Origin: Nitrospinota bacterium
GTDB taxonomy: Bacteria; Nitrospinota_A; UBA7883; JACRLM01
NCBI GenBank assembly: GCA_015231995.1
Contig: JADGAO010000036.1
Location: forward strand, 1-18,574
Direction: 5' to 3'
DNA: 18,574 bases
In this document: positions 6,806 to 13,477 of the stretch, piece after piece
How the letters are laid out: each line of letters starts with the position of its first letter
Numbering within the stretch: the first letter of the stretch is position 1
Notes under the pieces: model-generated
What the model was told of the DNA's origin: nothing
The model's database searches: none
What the model saw: only the letters and a program-made list of their open reading frames with translations
Made by a program: the position numbers and the translations under genes

Positions 6806-7170
6806 AAAGAAAGCCACACTCTACCACGTCGTTAGATGCCCCTGCTTCTAAACAATCTGACTCCGCCAGAATCGTTGCATTTTCCCACAGGCGTTGTTTT
6901 TCCCCACAACATCTTTAGTGATGCAAAATATATCGTCTTTAAAATCAGGTGGTTATAAAAGGATTGCTTCTTGCTTATATAGATGATGGGATTTGTGCGC
7001 GTTCCATGCCTTATGACCCAGCACAATACAGTTTGATTGATAGTGGCGGGTTGGGCGGTGGATGGGGCATTTCATAGGCCGCCGTGAAAATATATGTTGT
7101 TGCGGTGATTGCTGGCTTTTATCGGGTATAGCTGTATATTCTTAGTGGTAGTTAATGAGGGGCGACAGTG
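6806..7170. other. Gap between replication operon and protease gene
   Basis: About 365 bases with no convincing gene. It is more AT-rich than its neighbours and contains two similar TTTCCCACA/TTCCCCACA strings near 6880-6908. The protease ribosome binding site (GAGGGG, 7157-7162) is at its end. AT-rich hexamers such as TATAGC (7127-7132) and TATATT (7135-7140) could serve as a -10, but none is paired with a good -35 at 16-18 bp. The protease probably has its own promoter here. Confidence 0.4.
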
Positions 7171-10100
7171 ATGCTTAACCTAGATCGCACGGCTTACTTT
7201 CAACGTCCGGCGTCATTTGCGCTTTTGTTGAGCTTTATCGCCAGCATCTTTTTAGGTGGCGTGGCCCATTCCCAAAATTTGACCAACCCCAGGCTGAAAT
7301 CATCCGCGCAATCGTGGGCCGGGCCTTTGGTTGACGAGGCATTAAACAAAAAAATCCAGCCCGCCCCAAAGGGCGCCCAACTTCCGGCGTTGCAAGCTAC
7401 ATTGGCCGCTAATGGTTCGGTCAGGGTTATCGTGGGGTTGAACCTTCCATTTCAGCCGATGGGCAATATTCCTCCCAACGCGCAGACAGCGCAGGCTGTG
7501 GCACTCGCCAACGCCCAGAAAGATTTATTAAACACCCTCGCCGGACACAATATCCAGAGCGTCAAGACGTTCAGGCATATTCCGTACATGGCGATGAGCG
7601 TTGATTTGTCGGCTCTCAATGCGCTGGCGGCAAACCCTATGGTGTCGGTTATCGAGGAAGACAGGATCGTGCGGCCAACGCTTCTAGAAAGTGTTCCTTT
7701 GATAAAGGCGGACACCGCCTGGGGTATGGGTTACACCGGAACGGGCTGGACGGTGGCTGTACTCGACACCGGGGTGGATAAAACCCATTACATGCTCGAC
7801 GCTGGCAAGGTGGTTGCCGAAGCCTGTTATTCGACGACGGACGCCGCCAACGGCTCCACGTCTGTATGCCCAAACGGCGCAAACTCCCAGATGGGATCGG
7901 GCGCGGGCATAGACTGCAACGCGAAGTTTTCGGAGGCCCCCGGCGCGTGCGATCACGGCACCCACGTGGCGGGGATTGCGGCGGCATCGGGATTGGGACT
8001 GACTCCATCCATCAACGGCATTGCTAAAAACGCCAGCGTCATCGCCGTTCAGGTGTTCTCGCGGTTCGAAGCGGCGGATTGCGGGGGAATATCGCCATGC
8101 GCCATGGGTTTTACTTCCGATCTGATATCGGGGCTTGACCATGTTTTCTCCCTGCGAAACACCCATCAAATCGCCTCGGTTAACATGAGCCTCGGCGGGG
8201 GCAGGTTTTTCAGCGCTTGCGACTCCACGGAGACAGCGACAAAGGCCGCGATTGACAACCTGAGGTCCGTCGGCATAGCGACGGTAATCGCCTCTGGCAA
8301 TAGTGGGTATAAAGACAGTATGGGCGCGCCTGGGTGCATATCCACAGCGGTCAGCGTTGGGGCAACCTGTGACTCTGCTGGTGGCAGTTGCGCTGGCGCT
8401 GACTCGGTGGCGACCTATTCCAACAGCGCTTCTTTTCTCTCCATTCTTGCGCCCGGGTCATACATAACATCTTCGATTCCAGGCAACATGATAGCTATCA
8501 AGAGTGGCACATCCATGGCCACGCCTCACGTTGCGGGCGCATGGGCTTTGATGAAGCAGAAGGACCCGGCGGGTTCGGTTGCGACTATTCTCTCAACCCT
8601 GCAATCAACCGGCGTTCCGATCACCGACACAAACGCCATCGCCAAGCCACGCATCGCGCTGGACTTGGCGCTTGGCGGCAATACGACGACGTTGGGCGAT
8701 GCCGTGGACAACCCGTCGCTTACCTGGAGTTCCAGCGGGAACGCACATTGGCTTCCGGATAGCATGATTTTTAACACAGGCGGCTCTGCCGCGCGGAGCG
8801 GGAGTATAACGCATTCCCAAAACTCCATTATCCAGACGACGGTTACAGGACCAGGAAGCCTCTCGTTTTTCTGGAAGGTTTCATCAGAATCTGGATATGA
8901 TTTTCTTCGATTCTCGATAGATGGAGTTGTTCAAGGCACTGGAATAAGCGGAGAGCAGGCGTGGGCGCAACAAACGGCCAATATCCCCGCAGGGTCGCAT
9001 ACGATTTCGTGGACGTATTCAAAAGATTCCTCGGTCAGCAGTGGGCGCGACGCGGGCTGGCTGGACACCGTCGTGTTCACGCCGCAGAACGGCATAGCGG
9101 TAACGGCCACCGCCGGGACTTGCGGTACGGTAATCCCGTCAAGCCAGAGCGTGGTCAGCGGCTCCACTGCCACTTTCACGGTAACGCCCGACACAGGGTG
9201 CACGACCAGCGCCGCTGTCGGCGGGACATGCGCTGTCGGGTCGTGGAACAGTACCCACTACACCACGGGAGCCGTGACGAGCGCCTGTTCGGTGAGCTTC
9301 ACGTTCACGGGAACGCAGGTGTCAACCGGTTCATTGACAGTTACATTATCGCCTTCTACAGCAGTTACCTTTGGGGCGCGGTGGAACGTTGACGGTGGTG
9401 CCTGGCAAGCGAGTGGAGCGATGGTGACAGGGCTTTCTGCTGGCGCTCACACTGTGTCGTTTGGCGATGTGATTGGTTATGCAACACCATCGAGTAGGTC
9501 CGTGACAATAACTGCAGGTATGAACACCACATTGACGGAGTATTACGATGAGGTGTTCGGCTCAACTGGTTCGCTGACAGTATTCATATCCCCCCCCGAG
9601 GCCGTTACAGCCGGGGCAGAATGGAGTATTGATGGTGGATACACATGGAACGCCAGTGGCGCCACTATCTCATTCCTCACCGCAAAAAGGGTCACAGTGT
9701 CCTATTACACGGCTCCAGGGTTTGTATCACCCGTAGATCAGGCCGTAACCTTAACGCTGGGCGCAACCACCACTGCAACTGGTACGTACACAGCGATGAC
9801 TGGTTTGGGGTCTTTGAAAGTAAACACATCCCCCGCCTGGGCCGGTGGGGAGTGGAGCGTTGACTACGGGGCGTGGCAGGCAAGTGGAACGACGGTGACA
9901 GGACTTTCTGCTGGCAGTCATACTGTTATGTTCAACACGGTGGTTGATTACACTGTACCCCGTGATCAGATCGTGACTATAAGGAATGGGCAGATCACCA
10001 CTATAACCGGGACTTACAAGCAACACGGGTCGTTGCTTGTTAATATATCTCCCACTTGGGCAGTTACCTCCGGAGCGCGGTGGAGCATTGATGACGGAAT

Positions 10101-12171
10101 AACCTGGAACGATAGCGGGTTTGAGTTGATGAATCTTGACGCCGGCAATTATACAGTAACATTCGACACTGCAGTGTTTGGTTGTTCACCGCCACCGAAC
10201 AAGGTCGTAAGAGTAACGTCTGGGCCTGCAATTACTAGGGCAACCGGGACGTACACGGTCGGCTACACTGTGTCGGCTACACGGACTACTGGGGGGACGG
10301 TGACTCCAGCGAGAAAGGCCGTATTTGGCTTCCCTGTCACTTTCACAGTGAAGGCCAACCCTGGTTACACGAGAAGCGACATTGTTGGTGGCACATGCGA
10401 TATCGGTGAATGGGATACGCCGACTGGTACGCCAACAAAGTACACAATCGGCTCGGTAATTCCGGTGACGGAGGCGTGTACTGTAAGTTTCACATTCACG
10501 AAGGCTCCCACCGCAACAACCGGGTCGGCGACAAACATCAAGCAGGCTGAGGCTACTCTTAATGGTAAGGTGAATCCTGAAAACCAAGAATGGACAATGT
10601 TGAGTTTCGAGTACGTTGATGATACCTCCTATATGGCCAACAGTAATGCCTACCCTTTAACTTCCTCATACGTTTCCGCCGGTGTTTTTATTGGCGGTGC
10701 GTCTCAGGCTGTGGCCGCTCCACTGACAGGATTGACATGCGGCACGAAGTACCATTTCCGTGTGGTGGCTGATTACTTATCGGACCCTTTCACGACGATA
10801 GGGGCTGACCGCACGTTCACGACATCTGCGTGCCTGCCGCCAACTGCGGCCACGGTTGGAGCGTCAAACGTCACGGCTACTGGCGCGACGCTTAAAGGCG
10901 TGGTGAACCCCAACAAAGCGGCAACCACAGTGACGTTTGAGTATGTGCCGGATGCCTCGTATGCTGTGAATACCTATGGGACAACCGTATCCGTTGGAAC
11001 TGTTAATGGGATACAGAGGCCTGTGTCCGCGTCAGTGACAGGGTTGACGTGTGGGACGAAATACCATTTCCGCGTGAAAGCGGTTAACGCCGTTGGAACT
11101 GGTCACGGGCTTGATAAAACTTTCACCACGTCTGCGTGCGCGGACAGGGCGGCTGATTCCAATATGGTGAAAGCGCTCGTGTCTGATTTCGATGGCGACG
11201 GGAAGTCGGATATCGTTTTCCGCGACGCGGTGAGCGGCCAGACAGCGGTATGGATGATGAACGGAGCTAAAGTTATCTCGAACGCTCTGACCAGCATGAG
11301 CGCTGGGGCTTATACGTCAACCACCGGTTGGCAAGCGCAAGGTATCGGCGATTTTGATGGCGATGGGAAGAGTGACCTGTTGTGGCGTGACGCTGAATCC
11401 GGCCAACTGGCTATATGGACGATGAACGGCGCGAGCGTTGTGACAAGCGCGACGACGAACGTCAATCCCAGCTCTGGCTGGCAGGTTCATGGGATTGGCG
11501 ATTTCAACGGAGACGGCAAGTCTGACATCCTGTTCAGGCACGCCGTCAGCGGTGAGACATCCATCTGGTTCATGAACGGCGAGGTCAAAAAGGGTGGCGG
11601 ACGCACCAGTTCAACAGCTGGAGCGTACACATCCACGACAGGCTGGCAGGTTCAGGGCGTGGGCGATTTCAACGGCGATGGCAAGTCGGACATTCTGTGG
11701 AGACACGCCGGGACTGGCAAGACTATTGTCTGGTTCATGAATGGAGCCTCTGTGACTAACCGCGCTGTCACGACTGTCCAGGCTGGAGCTTACACATCCA
11801 CGGTTGGCTGGCAGGTTCAGGGCGCGGGTGATTTCAACGCTGATGGGAAGTCCGACATCCTTTGGAGAGACGCGCAAACCGGTCGCATGGCGATCTGGAT
11901 GATGGATGGCGCGAAGGTGTCGAGTGGGTCATACACAAGCGTTGACGCTGGAGTTTACACTTCAACGACCGGATTACACGTCTCCGCGATAGCCGATTAC
12001 AACGGCGACGGCAAGTCGGACATTCTGCTACGCGACGCAGAGACTGGCCAGACGCGGGTATGGACGATGAACGGCTCACAAGTGACATCTGATACGGCCA
12101 CCGATGTAAATCCAGGCGCGTACACATCGGCGACAGGGTGGAGTGTTGTGAGTGAGGAAAGCGTGAGGTAA
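7171..12171 (+). CDS. Giant secreted subtilisin-like (S8) protease with PEGA-like, Fn3-like and FG-GAP repeats
   Basis: Residue numbers count from the in-frame GTG at 7168. I prefer the adjacent ATG at 7171, eight bases after GAGGGG, giving 1666 aa. Order of parts: signal peptide ~1-36 (hydrophobic core FALLLSFIASIFLGGVA); propeptide of inhibitor-I9 type ~82-168; S8 catalytic domain ~175-500 with D200 (AVLDTG), H263 (HGTHVAG), oxyanion N378 (ASGNSG) and S449 (GTSMATPH), all intact; a beta-sandwich ~510-640; a Cys-containing repeat ~641-716, recurring at ~1031-1110; four PEGA-like repeats starting near 721, 801, 881 and 954; two Fn3-like domains ~1113-1320 sharing CGTKYHFRV; and six FG-GAP/VCBS repeats with DxDGDGKSD-type calcium loops at about 1340, 1395, 1445, 1500, 1555 and 1610. 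No PEP-CTERM, LPXTG or T9SS-like tail is visible; it ends abruptly in VVSEESVR. It should be exported and cleave extracellular proteins, with the repeats binding surfaces. It lies wholly inside the element, so it is cargo by position. Confidence 0.9.
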   Translation: MLNLDRTAYFQRPASFALLLSFIASIFLGGVAHSQNLTNPRLKSSAQSWAGPLVDEALNKKIQPAPKGAQLPALQATLAANGSVRVIVGLNLPFQPMGNIPPNAQTAQAVALANAQKDLLNTLAGHNIQSVKTFRHIPYMAMSVDLSALNALAANPMVSVIEEDRIVRPTLLESVPLIKADTAWGMGYTGTGWTVAVLDTGVDKTHYMLDAGKVVAEACYSTTDAANGSTSVCPNGANSQMGSGAGIDCNAKFSEAPGACDHGTHVAGIAAASGLGLTPSINGIAKNASVIAVQVFSRFEAADCGGISPCAMGFTSDLISGLDHVFSLRNTHQIASVNMSLGGGRFFSACDSTETATKAAIDNLRSVGIATVIASGNSGYKDSMGAPGCISTAVSVGATCDSAGGSCAGADSVATYSNSASFLSILAPGSYITSSIPGNMIAIKSGTSMATPHVAGAWALMKQKDPAGSVATILSTLQSTGVPITDTNAIAKPRIALDLALGGNTTTLGDAVDNPSLTWSSSGNAHWLPDSMIFNTGGSAARSGSITHSQNSIIQTTVTGPGSLSFFWKVSSESGYDFLRFSIDGVVQGTGISGEQAWAQQTANIPAGSHTISWTYSKDSSVSSGRDAGWLDTVVFTPQNGIAVTATAGTCGTVIPSSQSVVSGSTATFTVTPDTGCTTSAAVGGTCAVGSWNSTHYTTGAVTSACSVSFTFTGTQVSTGSLTVTLSPSTAVTFGARWNVDGGAWQASGAMVTGLSAGAHTVSFGDVIGYATPSSRSVTITAGMNTTLTEYYDEVFGSTGSLTVFISPPEAVTAGAEWSIDGGYTWNASGATISFLTAKRVTVSYYTAPGFVSPVDQAVTLTLGATTTATGTYTAMTGLGSLKVNTSPAWAGGEWSVDYGAWQASGTTVTGLSAGSHTVMFNTVVDYTVPRDQIVTIRNGQITTITGTYKQHGSLLVNISPTWAVTSGARWSIDDGITWNDSGFELMNLDAGNYTVTFDTAVFGCSPPPNKVVRVTSGPAITRATGTYTVGYTVSATRTTGGTVTPARKAVFGFPVTFTVKANPGYTRSDIVGGTCDIGEWDTPTGTPTKYTIGSVIPVTEACTVSFTFTKAPTATTGSATNIKQAEATLNGKVNPENQEWTMLSFEYVDDTSYMANSNAYPLTSSYVSAGVFIGGASQAVAAPLTGLTCGTKYHFRVVADYLSDPFTTIGADRTFTTSACLPPTAATVGASNVTATGATLKGVVNPNKAATTVTFEYVPDASYAVNTYGTTVSVGTVNGIQRPVSASVTGLTCGTKYHFRVKAVNAVGTGHGLDKTFTTSACADRAADSNMVKALVSDFDGDGKSDIVFRDAVSGQTAVWMMNGAKVISNALTSMSAGAYTSTTGWQAQGIGDFDGDGKSDLLWRDAESGQLAIWTMNGASVVTSATTNVNPSSGWQVHGIGDFNGDGKSDILFRHAVSGETSIWFMNGEVKKGGGRTSSTAGAYTSTTGWQVQGVGDFNGDGKSDILWRHAGTGKTIVWFMNGASVTNRAVTTVQAGAYTSTVGWQVQGAGDFNADGKSDILWRDAQTGRMAIWMMDGAKVSSGSYTSVDAGVYTSTTGLHVSAIADYNGDGKSDILLRDAETGQTRVWTMNGSQVTSDTATDVNPGAYTSATGWSVVSEESVR
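11185..12025 (+). repeat. Six in-gene FG-GAP/VCBS repeats, mostly 165-bp period
   Basis: Calcium-loop codons (Asp-Phe/Tyr-Asp/Asn-x-Asp-Gly-Lys-Ser-Asp) begin at 11185, 11350, 11500, 11665, 11830 and 11995. All intervals are 165 bp except the 150-bp interval between the second and third. Each unit also shares WxMNG and GAYTSTTGWQ-type segments. The high DNA similarity between units makes copy-number change by recombination possible. Confidence 0.85.
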
Positions 12172-12402
12172 ACATCTTATGGGATGACTAGGATATTTTA
12201 GATATTGTTCTTTTCATGTTTTCAATATGGATTATCCCAATTATCTCGTTATATGGCTTGGAATTGACCAGTAAATGGGTTATCGCAGGTTTCAAGAAAG
12301 CTGACTGATTTTCAAAAGGCGCGTGGGATAAATAGCTCTCCGCCTGTTCCCGCCTTATCCAAATCCCTTGTTTTGAGGGGAATGGTTAAGCTGGGTTAGC
12401 GT
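12172..12402. other. Gap between convergent protease and terS genes
   Basis: AT-rich, 231 bp. A weak inverted pair GGATAA (12326-12331) / TTATCC (12355-12360) is present, but no convincing terminator or gene. Confidence 0.35.
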
Positions 12403-12834
12403 TTACTTCTCCAAAAGTAGGTTCACGTTATCAATTTTGACGACTGACAGCTTTTTGATCAGATTAAGATAACCTTCATATCCTTTGGCGTCGTTTGTTT
12501 CGTAGAAGCCGTAAAGCTTCGCCTGGGTATCCACCGATTTCAGGGCGGCTTGGTAATTTCCCGCTTCTTCGGCTTTTTCCATAAGTCGTCTGGCGTCTTT
12601 CGTAAGCTGATCCCGCGTAATTGCTTCCGCCACGGCTGACGTTTCGCGGTATGTTGCCATACGTTCTTGAATGGCAGACTGGATTTCCGGGCGCTTAAGG
12701 AGGTTGCAGGCTCCAACTTTCGCGGCTCCGGGCTTTACACCGGGTTTGGCGATGGCGTAAGCGGCGGCTCCATTCTGGCCGTTACGAAAATATTCGCTCA
12801 CAAAGACCGTTTGCCACTGGTTTAAGTTACCCAT
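12403..12834 (-). CDS. terS: Phage terminase small subunit (TerS-like)
   Basis: A 143-aa protein matching the terminase small subunit (Terminase_2) pattern. The N-terminal helix-turn-helix is visible in QWQTVFVSEYFRNGQNGAAAYAIA … GAAKVGACNLLKRPEIQSAIQERM, followed by a helical oligomerisation region (residues ~70-125) ending in KSVDTQAKLYGFYE. TerS recognises the packaging site and hands DNA to the large subunit, which is absent here. In SaPI-like satellites a lone TerS redirects a helper phage's large subunit and capsid to the satellite genome; the same role here is inference. The ribosome binding site before the ATG is weak. It is the only protein gene of the element I call on the minus strand and the last before the right attachment site. 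A degraded prophage remnant is the alternative. Confidence 0.78.
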   Translation of the reverse strand: MGNLNQWQTVFVSEYFRNGQNGAAAYAIAKPGVKPGAAKVGACNLLKRPEIQSAIQERMATYRETSAVAEAITRDQLTKDARRLMEKAEEAGNYQAALKSVDTQAKLYGFYETNDAKGYEGYLNLIKKLSVVKIDNVNLLLEK

Positions 12835-13146
12835 AGAGCATATGATAACATGCTTTCGTTATATTTTCGCTACATATTTCAAAACCCTAACCCCCGTTTT
12901 ATGAAAGTTGCTCATGCCGGTATGTACATGTACTCGACGGGGGGGAGGGGAGGTTCGTAGTTAGCCAGCCAAAGAATGCTTTTTTGATTCGGGCATGCAG
13001 AGTGACGAAGCAAATAAACGCAGTTTGGAACTTCTAGGACATGATGGACTATCGGGCAGAAACAATCAAAAGACCACCGAAACGCTAGCCATATCGCTAG
13101 CCACGTGCGGCTTTCGTACTCAGGCTGAAAGTTAAGTTATTGTTTT
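12835..13146. other. Element right end, non-coding, att-proximal
   Basis: Holds a perfect 10-bp palindrome GTACATGTAC (12924-12933), a purine-rich G run (12939-12952) and two exact CGCTAGCCA copies near attR. A 46-codon open frame at 12995-13135 has no ribosome binding site and overlaps these sites, so I do not call it as a gene. Confidence 0.5.
13083..13103 (+). repeat. Right arm-type sites (two CGCTAGCCA copies)
   Basis: Exact copies at 13083-13091 and 13095-13103 have a 12-bp period and end 43 bp before the attR repeat. The same 9-mer lies inverted at 334-342 and in near form at 306-325, so both ends of the element carry it. These are candidate Int arm or AlpA/Xis sites. Confidence 0.6.
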
Positions 13147-13196
13147 AATTGGAGCCGACGGTGAGGATTGAACTCACGACCTGCTGATTACGAATC
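13147..13196. repeat. attR: direct repeat copy 2 within the intact tRNA-Thr
   Basis: Identical over 50 bases to 125-174. On the minus strand it supplies the 3' half of the tRNA including CCA, so the tRNA stayed functional after integration. Confidence 0.95.
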
Positions 13197-13224
13197 AGCT
13201 GCTCTACCACTGAGCTACGTCGGC
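13150..13224 (-). tRNA. tRNA-Thr (anticodon CGU)
   Basis: Read on the minus strand this is a complete 75-nt cloverleaf. It has a 7-bp acceptor stem GCCGACG/CGTCGGC, a D arm GCTC/GAGC, and a 5-bp anticodon stem GCTGA/TCAGC with loop TTCGTAA (anticodon CGT, reading ACG). The T stem is GTGAG/CTCAC with loop TTCAATC, and a U discriminator is followed by an encoded CCA. G1-C72 and C2-G71 are threonine identity elements. It resembles E. coli thrW, itself a known prophage integration site. Its 3' half is duplicated at the far end of the element. Confidence 0.95.
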
Positions 13225-13477
13225 GCGTAAACCCTGAATTTACCATATTGCGCCCCTTCGTTGTTAGTTTTTATATGACTTTTTCGATTTCTACGCGCTC
13301 CCTGAAATATGCGCCTTTAAAATATGGGGAAGTAGCCACTCGATATGAAGAAGAGCCAAATATATTGAGTCCTTCTACTTTGTCTTGAACCTGCCGAAGG
13401 GATCAGGGTGACAATCTTTTTTATATGTCAAAACATCGTCATGCTTGGCTTCTGGACTTACCGAAAGGATAATCCGC
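13225..13477. other. Intergenic DNA upstream of tRNA-Thr
   Basis: The tRNA promoter should lie within the first ~60 bases, but I cannot place it with confidence. A diverged copy of the GTCATCCTGA-type dispersed repeat, in inverted orientation, lies at about 13385-13412 (…CCGAAGGGATCAGGGTGAC). No gene is seen. Confidence 0.45.

Larger units (their letters stand above)
125..13196. mobile_element. 13-kb integrated satellite-like element in tRNA-Thr
   Basis: The ends are a 50-bp perfect direct repeat made of the 3' half of a tRNA-Thr gene, the usual signature of site-specific integration by a tyrosine recombinase. Inside are a P4-type integrase, an ORF6N protein, an AlpA-like regulator, a Toprim/DUF3987 primase and a lone terminase small subunit. 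There are no capsid, tail, portal or large terminase genes. From family knowledge, int-alpA-primase-terS without virion genes is the layout of P4-like and PICI-like phage satellites. A very large secreted protease sits where such elements often carry cargo. One oddity is that int lies beside the orphan tRNA fragment, at the end away from the intact tRNA, whereas islands more often have int next to the intact gene. It could also be a decayed prophage that lost its virion genes. The boundaries are firm; the satellite label is an inference. Confidence 0.85.

Noticed and set aside
6893..6910. Possible terminator hairpin GTTGT…ACAAC after the 178-aa gene
   Set aside because: The stem is only 5 bp, with no GC-rich core and no U tract following it.
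6679..6918. 79-codon plus-strand frame overlapping the end of the 178-aa gene, with GAGGGGAG before its ATG
   Set aside because: Most of it overlaps the better-supported, operon-coupled 178-aa gene, and the peptide is low-complexity with no recognisable feature. The ribosome-binding-like string can be explained by the Arg/Glu codons of the other frame. Not fully excluded.
9328..10250. Tandem 240-bp units considered as a CRISPR or DNA-level satellite repeat
   Set aside because: They are diverged PEGA-like protein repeats kept in frame within one gene, without the short identical repeats and unique spacers of a CRISPR array.
12995..13135. 46-codon plus-strand frame next to attR
   Set aside because: It has no ribosome binding site, no recognisable product, and runs through the CGCTAGCCA sites that are better explained as protein-binding DNA.
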